This document shows positions 14,532-23,266 of a stretch of DNA of 28,971 nt, piece after piece. Within the stretch, counting starts at the first letter, position 1. Every line of letters starts with the position of its first letter. The stretch lies in assembly GCA_964408795.1 (NCBI GenBank), contig CAYPAW010000015.1:1-28971 (forward strand), given 5' to 3'. The translations under genes and the position numbers were made by a program. This DNA comes from JABMQB01 sp964408795. Its GTDB lineage: Bacteria > Bacteroidota > Bacteroidia > Bacteroidales > Prolixibacteraceae. A model generated the notes under the pieces. The model did not search any database. It saw only the letters and a list, made by a program, of their open reading frames with translations, and was not told the origin of the DNA.

Positions 14532-16805
14532 TTAATTATGGTCCCTGCGGGGATTCCGGTATTTGTTTTGTCTGTCGTCCCTTCGGGATCCATCCCTGCG
14601 ATCCCGGGGTCCATTGCGGCGGTTATCATGGCGTCCTTCATTGTGGGATCTTGGTTGACGCTCCGTATAATTATCCGGTTTTGGTAAAAGAACTTTTCTG
14701 GAGAGTTTAAATTTCCCGGTTTTTTCATCTACCCCAATCAGCTTCACTTCAATTTCCTGTCCTACCCTCAACACGCTTTCCGGTGATTCAACCCTTTTCC
14801 AGTCAATCTCCGAAACATGCAATAAGGCTTCTTTTCCAGGAAGAATCTCTACGAATGCTCCAAAAGAAACCAGAGATTTTACCTTTCCGTTATAGATTTC
14901 CCCCACTTCGGGAATGGCAATAATGGCTTTAATTTTTTCCTTGGCTGCCTCAATATTCTCCACTCCTGGAGCAGATATTTCCACATAACCCAGATCGTCT
15001 ATTTCTTCAATGACAATTTCGGTATTTGTATCCTCCTGGATTTGTTGAATTACTTTTCCTCCCGGGCCGATAATCGCACCGATCATATCTTTGGGAACTT
15101 TGATTGTTTCGATACGTGGCACGTTCGGTTTAAAATCAGCACGGGGTTCCGGAATGATCTCGAGTATTTTTTCCAGAATAGAAAGCCTGCCTTTTTTTGC
15201 CTGCTGTAAGGCTTCGGCAAGGACCTCATAGGGCAATCCGTCAATTTTAATATCCATTTGGGTTGCGGTAATTCCCTCAGCCGTTCCGGTTACTTTGAAA
15301 TCCATATCACCCAGGTGGTCCTCATCCCCCAGGATATCGGAAAGGATGGCATATTTGTCGGAATCTTTATCCATAATAAGTCCCATGGCGATTCCGGAGA
15401 CAGGTTTTTTAATTTTGGTTCCTGAGTCCATTAATCCCATGGTACCCGCACATACCGTAGCCATCGATGAGGAGCCGTTGGATTCAAGAATATCCGAAAC
15501 AATCCGGATGATATAAGGAAATTCATCCGGAAGCATTTTTTTGAGCGCTCTGTGGGCAAGATTTCCGTGTCCGATCTCACGACGGCTCAATCCACGTGGA
15601 GTTCTGGGTTCCCCAACACAAAAAGGTGGAAAATTATAATGCAGGAGAAATTTTTCTTTTCCCTGAACGGTTACGTTGTCAATGATTTTTTCATCCATTT
15701 TGGTTCCCAGCGTTATGGACGTCAGGGATTGGGTCTCCCCACGGGTGAAAATCGCCGAACCATGGGCTCCCGGAAGATAGTCAACTTCTCCCCAGATGGG
15801 GCGGATCTCATCGGTTTTTCGACCATCCAGCCGTATTTTCTCGTCCAGGATCATACGCCGCATGGCTTCCCCCTCTACGTTGTGGAAATATTTCTTGATG
15901 AGTTTTTCGTGTTGTTCCGGATCCATGGTGTCGTTTCCGGCATTTTCCTCCAAATAGTTTGCAATGTATTCATCCCGTGCAGACTCAAACATTTTTGCCC
16001 TTTCCTGTTTGGAAGCAATTTGTTTTTTTGAAATGGAATAGCAGGTGTCATACAAGTCGGCTCTGACTTTTTCCCTTAGCTTTTCATCATGGGTTTCATG
16101 GTGATAGGTACGTTTTGTTATTCCCAGTTCGGCGATCAGTTCTTCCTGTACCCTGCAATGTTTTTTGATTTCTTCGTGACCAAATCTAATGGCCTCCAGC
16201 ATATCTTCTTCCGACACTTCATCCATTTCGCCTTCCACCATCATGATGTTTTTGAAGGAGGCACCGACGATGAGGTCGAGGTCTGCTTCTTCCAACTGTT
16301 TATAGGTTGGATAAATCACAAGTTTTCCGTTTACGCGTCCGACGCGGACTTCGGAAATGGGGGTTTCAATGGGAACATCGGAGACTGCCAGAGCTGCTGA
16401 TGCAGCAAGTCCTGCCAGTGCATCAGGCAGGTTTTCATTGCCGGCTGAGATAAGAGAGATCATAACTGCCGTTTCGGCATGATAATCTTCCGGGAAAAGA
16501 GGCCGTAAAGCGCGATCCACCAGCCTGGAAACCAGGACCTCATCATCGGAAGGACGGGCTTCTCTTTTCATGAATCCCCCCGGAAAACGGCCTGCCGCCG
16601 AAAATTTCTCCCGGTAATCCACCGATAAAGGCATGAAATCAACATCTTCATTTGCTTCCTGAGCAGAAACTACCGTAGCCAGGAGCATGGTGTCACCCAT
16701 TCTGACAACAACCGATCCATCTGCCTGCCTGGCCAATCTACCCGTCTCAATGGTGATCTTACGACCATCGGCCATCTCGATTGTCTTAATTGTAGCATTT
16801 ACCAT
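14532..16805 (-). CDS. pnp: polyribonucleotide nucleotidyltransferase (PNPase)
   Basis: A 757-residue cytoplasmic phosphorolytic 3'-5' exoribonuclease and degradosome component. Domain order is complete: first RNase PH-like domain (about 10-145, with FMPLSVDYREKFSAAGRFPGGF-type core split over 57-78), the helical linker, second RNase PH domain (about 325-550, RLDGRKTDEIRPI and GETQSLTSITLGT, active-site DMDFKVTGTAEGITA near 500), KH domain with IIGPGGKVIQQI (578-589) and S1 domain (about 636-704). Residues 708-757 are a tail of Arg, Asp and Asn, longer than in E. coli PNPase (711 residues) and probably disordered and RNA-binding. It lies directly after rpsO, the conserved bacterial order, with a strong hairpin in between. 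Confidence 0.97.
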   Translation of the reverse strand: MVNATIKTIEMADGRKITIETGRLARQADGSVVVRMGDTMLLATVVSAQEANEDVDFMPLSVDYREKFSAAGRFPGGFMKREARPSDDEVLVSRLVDRALRPLFPEDYHAETAVMISLISAGNENLPDALAGLAASAALAVSDVPIETPISEVRVGRVNGKLVIYPTYKQLEEADLDLIVGASFKNIMMVEGEMDEVSEEDMLEAIRFGHEEIKKHCRVQEELIAELGITKRTYHHETHDEKLREKVRADLYDTCYSISKKQIASKQERAKMFESARDEYIANYLEENAGNDTMDPEQHEKLIKKYFHNVEGEAMRRMILDEKIRLDGRKTDEIRPIWGEVDYLPGAHGSAIFTRGETQSLTSITLGTKMDEKIIDNVTVQGKEKFLLHYNFPPFCVGEPRTPRGLSRREIGHGNLAHRALKKMLPDEFPYIIRIVSDILESNGSSSMATVCAGTMGLMDSGTKIKKPVSGIAMGLIMDKDSDKYAILSDILGDEDHLGDMDFKVTGTAEGITATQMDIKIDGLPYEVLAEALQQAKKGRLSILEKILEIIPEPRADFKPNVPRIETIKVPKDMIGAIIGPGGKVIQQIQEDTNTEIVIEEIDDLGYVEISAPGVENIEAAKEKIKAIIAIPEVGEIYNGKVKSLVSFGAFVEILPGKEALLHVSEIDWKRVESPESVLRVGQEIEVKLIGVDEKTGKFKLSRKVLLPKPDNYTERQPRSHNEGRHDNRRNGPRDRRDGSRRDDRQNKYRNPRRDHN

Positions 16806-16871
16806 AATGTTTTTAATATAATTCGTTAATTGTAATAAATGGGTGGTGAGGATTTTTTATGTAATGTACAT

Positions 16872-16910
16872 AAAAGGAAAGGCAATTCCAAAGATTGCCT
16901 TTCCTTTTTT
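16872..16910 (-). terminator. rpsO-pnp intergenic hairpin
   Basis: A perfect 15-bp stem (AAAAGGAAAGGCAAT at 16872-16886 against its complement at 16894-16908) with a 7-base loop begins a few bases after the rpsO stop. On the coding strand the right arm ends in TTTT. It probably acts as a partial terminator and RNA 3'-end or processing site that separates S15 from PNPase expression, as between these genes in E. coli. Confidence 0.75.
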
Positions 16911-16911
16911 A

Positions 16912-17181
16912 TTATTTGCGAACGCCAAGTTCTTTGATAATGGACCGGTACCGTTCTATGTCCTTGTTTTTTAGGTAGTCAAGGAGATTTCTCCTTTTCC
17001 CTACCAGTTTAATCAGGGCCCGTCGTGTACTGTGATCTTTTTTATTCGTTTTCAGGTGTTCTGTTAAATGATTAATCCTGAACGTGAAAAGAGCTATCTG
17101 TCCTTCTGTGGAACCGGTATCGGTTGCACTTTTACCAAATTTGGTAAAGAACTCCTTTTTCTTCTCCGTAGTTAAATACAT
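16912..17181 (-). CDS. rpsO: 30S ribosomal protein S15
   Basis: An 89-residue primary 16S rRNA-binding protein of the small subunit, the family's standard length. The conserved DTGSTEGQIAL (21-31), HLTEHLKTNKKDHSTRRAL and LVGKRRNLLDYL stretches are all present, including the His/Asp/Ser-Arg residues that contact the three-way junction of 16S rRNA. It is followed by a strong hairpin and then pnp. An exact -7 promoter box lies at 17274-17281, giving a leader of about 85 bases that could fold and carry S15 autoregulation. Confidence 0.98.
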   Translation of the reverse strand: MYLTTEKKKEFFTKFGKSATDTGSTEGQIALFTFRINHLTEHLKTNKKDHSTRRALIKLVGKRRNLLDYLKNKDIERYRSIIKELGVRK

Positions 17182-17239
17182 GGTTTCTTATTTACTGGTT
17201 ATACAATCTTTACGCCGCAGCATCGCGTTCAATAACAAC

Positions 17240-17281
17240 GGCTTAAAATTATTTGTGCTTCTGTTAAGCCCGGCAAAAATA
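17240..17281 (-). promoter_or_regulatory. rpsO -7 box and leader stem-loop
   Basis: On the minus strand TATTTTTG (17281-17274) matches TAnnTTTG exactly; the -33 site is not clear. Transcription would begin near 17268, close to GGCTTAA (17270-17264), which pairs with TTAAGCC at 17246-17240 across a 17-base loop. The 5' end of the rpsO mRNA could therefore fold into a stem. Known S15 leader regulators vary widely in structure; involvement here is inferred. Confidence 0.4.
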
Positions 17282-17464
17282 AAGAAAAAAGTTTGAAATA
17301 CCATTATTGAGTCCTCTCTGAAAAGAGTTCATTGCCCATAAAATGAAAAACACAAACACTGAATCAATCCTTAACAATTGAATTTCAGGGCTATATAAAT
17401 CTTCAGGAGGATGTAAATTTTTGGCAATTTCTTTTTTTATTTTTTGAGGGGGCTTCCCGAAGTA

Positions 17465-18781
17465 TTAAATGCCACTGAAATCCACATCGTTGAAAAGAAT
17501 GGAAGGGGTAAGCCATGAGGAATGGGTATTTACGTCGTTTCCCATTTCTACTACATTCATCCACAGGGTTTTCATGTTCCCGGTAATATTCATTTCTGCA
17601 ATGGGTTTGACAATGATTCCCTTTTCAATCAGAAATCCTTCGATTCCATACGAGTAATCTCCGGTGGATCCGTTGCAGTTTCCGCCGTTAAAACCGGTTA
17701 CCAGGATGCCTTTATCCAGTGAAGCGATCAGTTGGTCCAGGTTTTTTTGCCCTGTTTCAAAAACCAGGTTGGAGGTTCCTCCGGAGGTCGGTTTCCTATC
17801 CAGTTTTTTCCCGTAGTAGGTGTCGATGAAATAGGTTTTCAGCACTCCTTTGTCGAAAACCACCCGTTTTTTGGTTGCCAGTCCTTCGTTATCAAACAAA
17901 CGGGAACCTCTGCCTGAAACAATAAATGGATCGTCGGTCAGGGTTACCTTTTCTGAGGCGACTTTTTCTCCCAGTTGATCCATGAGGAACGATTGTTTTT
18001 GTTGTATGGAGGATCCGTTGAGTGCTGATATCATAGGATTCAGCAGGTTTGCAGCAGATCTGTTTTCAACAATCATAGGCAGCCGGGCGGATTCAATTTT
18101 TGCCTGTCCCAGTTTGTCCAGGGCTCTTTGTAAGGCTTTTCCCCCGATTCCGGATTTTTTCAATTGAGTGTAAAAAACTGCATTTTCACTCCAGTAGGAT
18201 TCTGGTCGTGCTTTTTCTCCTTTCACCGATACCGAAGCAGATAATCCGTAATAGGTATTGTCTGTATCGCCTTCAAATCCGTTGCTGGTAACCATAACCC
18301 GGCCGCTCCGGTCGTCGTAATAATTGGCTGTTACGGAAATAATCCGGTTGTCTTTTCCATAAGCCTCGCTTTCCACCTGCAAGGCATCGTCAATTTTTGT
18401 CTGTGGATCGATGTTTTCAAAACCTTCATCCGTGGTTTTCAGGTCGGGGCCTTCTCCCTGGTAGTACAATTCCGGATCAGGAAGCGACCGGTATTCATCT
18501 TCCGAAAGGTACCGGGTGGCAGCTATGGCTTCTTCAATGAATTTTACCAATTCATCCTTAATCAACCGGTTGGTTGAATGGGATGAATATTTGTTGTCCA
18601 CATAAAGACGGATGGTCATTCCGTTTTGGTTGGATTGTTCCAGTCTGTCAATCTTTTGTTCCCTGATTTCAATGCTGTTGCTTCGGTTATCGGAAATAAC
18701 AACGCTGGCTTGTTGTGCACCACTCTTTACTGCATGTTCCATTGCCCATCGGGCAAGCGAATATTTTTCTTCTTTCGTCAT
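17465..18781 (-). CDS. TldE/PmbA-family protein (TldD partner)
   Basis: A 438-residue member of the TldD/PmbA family, in the TldE branch, which forms a heterodimeric zinc protease with TldD that degrades unfolded or modified peptides and matures microcins in E. coli. It lacks the HExxxH zinc site, as TldE does. Typical parts are an N-terminal alpha/beta half (NSIEIREQKIDRLEQSN, near 34-50), VSVKGEKARPESYW in the middle, and the C-terminal barrel with GLATKKRVVFDKGVLKTY, TGGFNGGNCN-like GFNGGNCNGSTGDYSYGIEGF, and IAEMNITGNM. No signal peptide is visible, unlike the TldD gene 30 bases upstream, with which it forms an operon. Confidence 0.9.
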   Translation of the reverse strand: MTKEEKYSLARWAMEHAVKSGAQQASVVISDNRSNSIEIREQKIDRLEQSNQNGMTIRLYVDNKYSSHSTNRLIKDELVKFIEEAIAATRYLSEDEYRSLPDPELYYQGEGPDLKTTDEGFENIDPQTKIDDALQVESEAYGKDNRIISVTANYYDDRSGRVMVTSNGFEGDTDNTYYGLSASVSVKGEKARPESYWSENAVFYTQLKKSGIGGKALQRALDKLGQAKIESARLPMIVENRSAANLLNPMISALNGSSIQQKQSFLMDQLGEKVASEKVTLTDDPFIVSGRGSRLFDNEGLATKKRVVFDKGVLKTYFIDTYYGKKLDRKPTSGGTSNLVFETGQKNLDQLIASLDKGILVTGFNGGNCNGSTGDYSYGIEGFLIEKGIIVKPIAEMNITGNMKTLWMNVVEMGNDVNTHSSWLTPSILFNDVDFSGI

Positions 18782-18811
18782 TTCTTTTTGATTTTACGAT
18801 TCACATCCTCA

Positions 18812-20338
18812 TTATACATTGGATCCGCCGACGGTTAACTTTTTTACCAGGACCGTTGGAAGGCCGAGTGTGACAGGCACCGATTGCCCGTCTTTGCCGC
18901 AGGTCCATGTTCCGTTGTCAGCTTTAAAATCATCGGCTGCCATAAGGATATCAGCAAGTGCCTGGGGTCCGTTTCCGATGATGTTGATATCTTTAATGGG
19001 TTTTGTCAGCTTGCCTTTTTCGATGAGATATCCGGATTTCACAAAAAAGGTAAAATCCCCGGCCCCGATTTGAACCTGTCCGTTGGTGAAGTTATCTACA
19101 TAAACGCCGTAATCCACTTCCGCGATAATCTCTTCTTTTTTGTGGGGGCCGGGTTCCATGTAGGTAGACCGCATGCGTGGAATCGGAACATACCGGAACG
19201 ATTCCCTGCGCCCGTTGCCGGTTGGTTCAACCTGATAATAATCGGCGCTGATCTTGTCATGGATATAGCTGTTCAGAATTCCCTCTTTGACCAGGTAGGT
19301 CTTTTTCACCTCATTTCCTTCATCGTCAATATTCAGGGCCCCCCGGTCATAAGGAAGGGTTCCGTCATCGATGATATTGATGAAGTCCCCGGCAACTTTT
19401 TTATGCAGTTTATCGCTGAATATGGAAGTCCCTTTGCGGTTGAAATCCGCTTCGAAGGTATGGCCTATGGCTTCATGGAGCAAAATTCCGGAACCTCCTG
19501 CACCCAGGACCACCGGCATCTCACCGGCTTTGGGCTTGCCCGCCTCAAAAAGGATGTTGGTTTTGTCTATGGCTTCCTGAGCCACCTCATCAATCAGGGC
19601 ATCGCTCATGTATTCAAATCCCTTGCGATACGACCTCGCTGAGTAGGCATTCTCAATATGGCCGTCTTTCTCCATGACACAGACGGCTCCGAATCGCATC
19701 ATCGGCCGGTAATCATATGTTATTTTCCCCTCTGAATTGTAAAACAATACCGTAGATGATTCATCCCCCAGAAAGGCATTTACTTTAATGACCTTCTTGT
19801 CGAGACTGAATACTTTGTCATTGACTTTTTGAACAAAAGGTACTTTGTCTTTTACCGATACATCATTCCACCGGCGTGAGATCCGGTAATAATCAGCCGG
19901 TGTTTTTTCAACCATCTCATGTGTGTTGAACTGCCGTGAACTGTTTGCAATGCTGGCCGCCATATGTGCAGCATTCAACATCGCATCCATGGAAATTTCT
20001 TCGGAATAGGCGTAACCGGTCTGATCTCCTTTTAATACCCGGATGCCAACACCATAATCAATATTCGAAAACGCCTGATTTACCTTCCCGTCTTCCAATC
20101 CCAGGTTGTTGGTAATTTTATGCTCAAAAAAGAGATCGGCATAATGCCCCCCCCTGGACAGAGCTGCTGAAATGACCTTCTGCAGATTTTCGGCAGTTAC
20201 CTGGAAATAGTTTAAATAATCATTCACATTTGGAGATATTGATGTGTTACGGCACGACTGTATAAACGGTGGTATGATCATGCTCCCGGCGACAGCCGTA
20301 CTCCCCATTTTAATAAAACTACGCCTGTTAACAATCAT
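18812..20338 (-). CDS. TldD-family zinc protease with Tat-type signal
   Basis: A 508-residue TldD-type metalloprotease. The zinc site HEAIGH (His288, Glu289, His293) is intact and the third ligand Cys480 lies in TWTCGKDGQSVP. Further family stretches: GTSIFSDKL, PTGNGRRESFRYVPIPRM (372-389) and YLIEKGKLTKPIKDINIIG. The N-terminus carries NRRSFIK (4-10), a twin-arginine motif, followed by a moderately hydrophobic segment ending IQSC (Cys29), so the product may be exported folded by Tat and possibly lipidated. It is about 25 residues longer at the N-terminus than cytoplasmic E. coli TldD. It is the first gene of the tldD-tldE operon. Start at 20338 is the only one that includes the twin-arginine motif. 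Confidence 0.9.
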   Translation of the reverse strand: MIVNRRSFIKMGSTAVAGSMIIPPFIQSCRNTSISPNVNDYLNYFQVTAENLQKVISAALSRGGHYADLFFEHKITNNLGLEDGKVNQAFSNIDYGVGIRVLKGDQTGYAYSEEISMDAMLNAAHMAASIANSSRQFNTHEMVEKTPADYYRISRRWNDVSVKDKVPFVQKVNDKVFSLDKKVIKVNAFLGDESSTVLFYNSEGKITYDYRPMMRFGAVCVMEKDGHIENAYSARSYRKGFEYMSDALIDEVAQEAIDKTNILFEAGKPKAGEMPVVLGAGGSGILLHEAIGHTFEADFNRKGTSIFSDKLHKKVAGDFINIIDDGTLPYDRGALNIDDEGNEVKKTYLVKEGILNSYIHDKISADYYQVEPTGNGRRESFRYVPIPRMRSTYMEPGPHKKEEIIAEVDYGVYVDNFTNGQVQIGAGDFTFFVKSGYLIEKGKLTKPIKDINIIGNGPQALADILMAADDFKADNGTWTCGKDGQSVPVTLGLPTVLVKKLTVGGSNV

Positions 20339-20898
20339 ATTAAAATCGGTTAAAGATTAAAAAAAATCCGGACATACTGTTTGTACTTAACGATCCATGT
20401 AAAAAAACAGTATACAAAACGAACGAAAATTACACTTTTCCTTTTAATTCCAACCCATGAATTTGTTTCTTTTTTCCCTCACTGTGGATTGGCCCGGGTG
20501 AATGAGCAGGAATCAAAACCCAACAGGCTTCAGAGCCACATCCTTTTCCCTTCTTTGGCTCTGCCCCGGAATCGTATTTTCAACCGGTTTGCTCCAATCA
20601 AATATTAAGAGAATCAGAGGGGGTGTTTTGAAATAATAATAAAAAAGAACCATAGTACTACGAAAAAATAGAGGGATAGAACAAAAGAATATATATTATT
20701 ATCTTATAAGGGCTATAATTTATGGGGTTAATTTATAAAAAAAGGTTTTTAATATTAAAATATTCTTAATTTTGTGATGTCTTTTAAAAAGAAAGGATTC
20801 TGATAGGGGGGGAACCATTACCTTCACGGCAGACGTAACAGGGATTTTATGCAAAAGAGGGAACCGCAATATCAATTAAAATATTCAAATTCAAAAAA
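20339..20898. other. divergent intergenic region between the tldD-like gene and glnN
   Basis: 560 bases without a supported gene. It holds an inverted repeat ATACTGTTT (20374-20382)/AAACAGTAT (20405-20413) just upstream of the tldD-like gene, a stem CAGAGCCA (20531-20538)/TGGCTCTG (20556-20563), then an AT-rich stretch (20600-20800) with the probable glnN promoter. A small open frame near 20381-20608 has no recognisable content. Confidence 0.4.
20767..20774 (+). promoter_or_regulatory. -7 promoter element of glnN
   Basis: TAATTTTG matches TAnnTTTG exactly and lies in an AT-rich stretch; a T-run at 20746-20750 is a loose -33 candidate at a 17-18 base spacing. It predicts a leader of about 118 bases ahead of the GSIII start. 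Confidence 0.4.
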
Positions 20899-23088
20899 AT
20901 GGCACAATTCAGATTCAATGCACTCAATGAAGTGTTAAAACAAGGTCCCCGCGAGGTTATCAGGGAAAGGAACCTGGTCTCCGAGTATTTTGGGATGAAG
21001 GTTTTTAATAAGGAAAAGATGAAAGCATATCTTTCCGGTGAAGCATACAAAGCGGTGGTGGAAGCGATAGAGAAGGGAACCACCATAGACCGGAAGATAG
21101 CGGCTCAGGTGGCTCAGGGGATGAAGGCCTGGGCTATAGATAACGGAGCGACCCATTACACTCATTGGTTTCATCCTCTCACCGAAGGGACGGCTGAAAA
21201 ACACGATGCCTTTATCGTTCAAGGACCGGACGGAAGAATTATCGAGTCGTTCTCAGGGGATTTGCTGGCACAGCAGGAACCGGATGCTTCATCGTTTCCC
21301 AGCGGAGGTATTCGTCAAACTTTCGAAGCCCGTGGTTATACGGCATGGGATCCTTCTTCTCCGGCTTTTATTAGCGAAACAACCCTTACCATTCCAACGG
21401 TATTCATTTCGTATACCGGGGATGCACTCGATTTTAAAACACCGCTGTTGCGTGCATTAAGCGCCGTGGATGAAGCAGCTACCGTTGTATGTCAGTATTT
21501 TGATAAAAAGGTTACTTCGGTGAAAGCCAATTTGGGTTGGGAACAGGAATATTTTCTGATTGATGAAGCCCTGTTCATGGCTCGTCCCGATATGGTCTTA
21601 ACGGGCCGTACCCTGATGGGGCACGCTTCTTCCAAGGACCAGCAGCTTGATGACCACTATTTTTCTTCCATTCCTACCCGGGTTAACCGGTTCATGGAGG
21701 ATGTCGAAAATGAAGCCTATAAATTGGGAATTCCCGTTAAAACAAGGCACAATGAGGTTGCCCCCAACCAATTTGAGCTGGCTCCCATCTTTGAAGAGGC
21801 AAACCTGGCAAACGACCACAATCAGTTGATCATGGATATCATGCAGAAAATAGCCCGAAGGCATAAATTCCGGATTCTCTATCATGAGAAACCTTTTGCA
21901 GGAATCAATGGATCCGGGAAACACAACAACTGGTCGCTCGAAACCAACCGGGGAGTTAATCTTTACAAGCCGGGAAAGAATCCCAAAGCGAATCTTCAGT
22001 TTCTTACCTTTGTAATCAATACTCTGAAAGCCGTTTATGATTACCAGGATTTATTGAGGGCAAGTATATATAATACAGGCAATCAGTACCGTTTGGGAGC
22101 CAATGAAGCTCCTCCATCCATTATTTCAGTCTTCCTGGGTACCGAAGTAACCAAGATGCTTGATCTCATGGAAGAGGCCGTTGTGGACCGGAAAATGACC
22201 CCCGGGGAAAAAACAGCCCTGAAATTAAACATCGGACGCATTCCGGAAATCATTCTGGATAGTACCGACCGAAACCGTACTTCTCCCTTTGCGTTTACCG
22301 GAAACCGCTTTGAGTTCAGGGCCGTCGGATCATCCGCCAACAACGCTTCAGCCATGATCGTACTGAATGCTGTAGTCGCCAGTCAGCTGAAAAAGTTTAA
22401 AAAACAGGTCGATGCCCTTATTGCCAAAGGAACAAAAAAAGATGAAGCAATTTTTCAGATGCTGAAAGAGCTTATCATCGATTCAAAACCCATCCGTTTC
22501 AATGGCGATGGGTATAGCGCAAACTGGATTAAAGAAGCGGCCAAACGGGGCCTGACCAATGTCAACAATGTTCCGGAAGCTCTCGCTTCTTATTTTCGCC
22601 CTGAATCGAAAAAACTGTTTGAGGAACTGGGTATTTTTAATGCCTCGGAACTCAAAGGAAGAGTGGATGTGGAATATGAAAAGTTCGTGAAGAAAATACA
22701 AATCGAAGCCCGGGTATTGGGCGATCTGGCTATCAATCACATTGTACCTACAGCCATACGGTATCAGTCATTGCTGCTCGACAATGTGAAAAAACTGAAA
22801 GAGATCTTCCAGGCGGAGGAATTTGAATCCCTGGCACGGAACAGAATCGGATTAATTAAGGAAATTAACGGACATATTTCTGCTATTAAAGCAAAAAGAC
22901 TGGAAATGATCGAAGCCCGGAAAAAAGCAAATAAAATAGAAAACATCGTCAAAAAAGCCGAAGCGTATAATATGAAGGTGAGACCCTTTCTCGATGAGGT
23001 ACGAATACATATCGATAAGCTGGAACTTATTGTGGATGATGAATTGTGGCCCCTTCCCAAATACCGGGAATTATTGTTTGTCCGATAA
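20899..23088 (+). CDS. glnN: type III glutamine synthetase (GSIII)
   Basis: A 729-residue cytoplasmic ATP-dependent enzyme that makes glutamine from glutamate and ammonia, the central ammonia-assimilation step. GSIII is the long form common in Bacteroidota and cyanobacteria; the length fits. Markers include THWFHPLTEGTAEKHDAF (94-111), LGWEQEYFLID (210s, glutamate-binding GWEQE), EVAPNQFELAPIFEEANLA, GINGSGKHNNWSLETN, GANEAPPSIISVFLGTE, and DRNRTSPFAFTGNRFEFRA carrying the Arg/Glu active-site pair. The helical C-terminal region (about 610-700) matches GSIII. It stands alone with its own promoter region and a strong terminator; no PII or amt gene is in the window. Confidence 0.97.
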   Translation: MAQFRFNALNEVLKQGPREVIRERNLVSEYFGMKVFNKEKMKAYLSGEAYKAVVEAIEKGTTIDRKIAAQVAQGMKAWAIDNGATHYTHWFHPLTEGTAEKHDAFIVQGPDGRIIESFSGDLLAQQEPDASSFPSGGIRQTFEARGYTAWDPSSPAFISETTLTIPTVFISYTGDALDFKTPLLRALSAVDEAATVVCQYFDKKVTSVKANLGWEQEYFLIDEALFMARPDMVLTGRTLMGHASSKDQQLDDHYFSSIPTRVNRFMEDVENEAYKLGIPVKTRHNEVAPNQFELAPIFEEANLANDHNQLIMDIMQKIARRHKFRILYHEKPFAGINGSGKHNNWSLETNRGVNLYKPGKNPKANLQFLTFVINTLKAVYDYQDLLRASIYNTGNQYRLGANEAPPSIISVFLGTEVTKMLDLMEEAVVDRKMTPGEKTALKLNIGRIPEIILDSTDRNRTSPFAFTGNRFEFRAVGSSANNASAMIVLNAVVASQLKKFKKQVDALIAKGTKKDEAIFQMLKELIIDSKPIRFNGDGYSANWIKEAAKRGLTNVNNVPEALASYFRPESKKLFEELGIFNASELKGRVDVEYEKFVKKIQIEARVLGDLAINHIVPTAIRYQSLLLDNVKKLKEIFQAEEFESLARNRIGLIKEINGHISAIKAKRLEMIEARKKANKIENIVKKAEAYNMKVRPFLDEVRIHIDKLELIVDDELWPLPKYRELLFVR

Positions 23089-23108
23089 AATGAGTCATTC
23101 TTGTATTG

Positions 23109-23137
23109 AAAAGGGTACCGGAAAGTACCCTTTTTTT
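23109..23137 (+). terminator. intrinsic terminator of glnN
   Basis: AAAAGGGTAC (23109-23118) pairs with GTACCCTTTT (23125-23134) across a CGGAAA loop, followed by further T to 23137. It starts 21 bases after the glnN stop. Confidence 0.85.
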
Positions 23138-23266
23138 ATACTATTCCTTTCCCCGTTTCGTTATTACCTAAAAATTTGAAATTTGTTACATCCGGGGTGT
23201 TTGCGAAGGAATGGCTATAATCTGAAAAATAACTCTATTTTTACTTTTCATTTTTCAGAGAGGACT

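Noticed and set aside
14294..14687. Small frames on both strands between pnp and the kinase gene and over the pnp tail
   Set aside because: Rich in Arg, Gly, Pro and Ile as expected from GC-rich non-coding or shadow sequence; no homology-like motif and mutual overlap with pnp.
15552..16031. 159-codon plus-strand frame opposite pnp
   Set aside because: Lies wholly inside a well-conserved PNPase gene on the other strand and shows no recognisable motif.
18884..19642. 252-codon open frame on the plus strand opposite the tldD-like gene
   Set aside because: The minus-strand frame is a clear TldD homologue with zinc site; the antisense product has no domain features and is hydrophobic/aromatic in the way expected of reversed coding DNA.
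23183..23266. N-terminal extension of the PorE-like protein
   Set aside because: Would begin at TTG and place 28 residues before the signal peptide and lipobox; the ATG at 23267 gives a normal lipoprotein signal.
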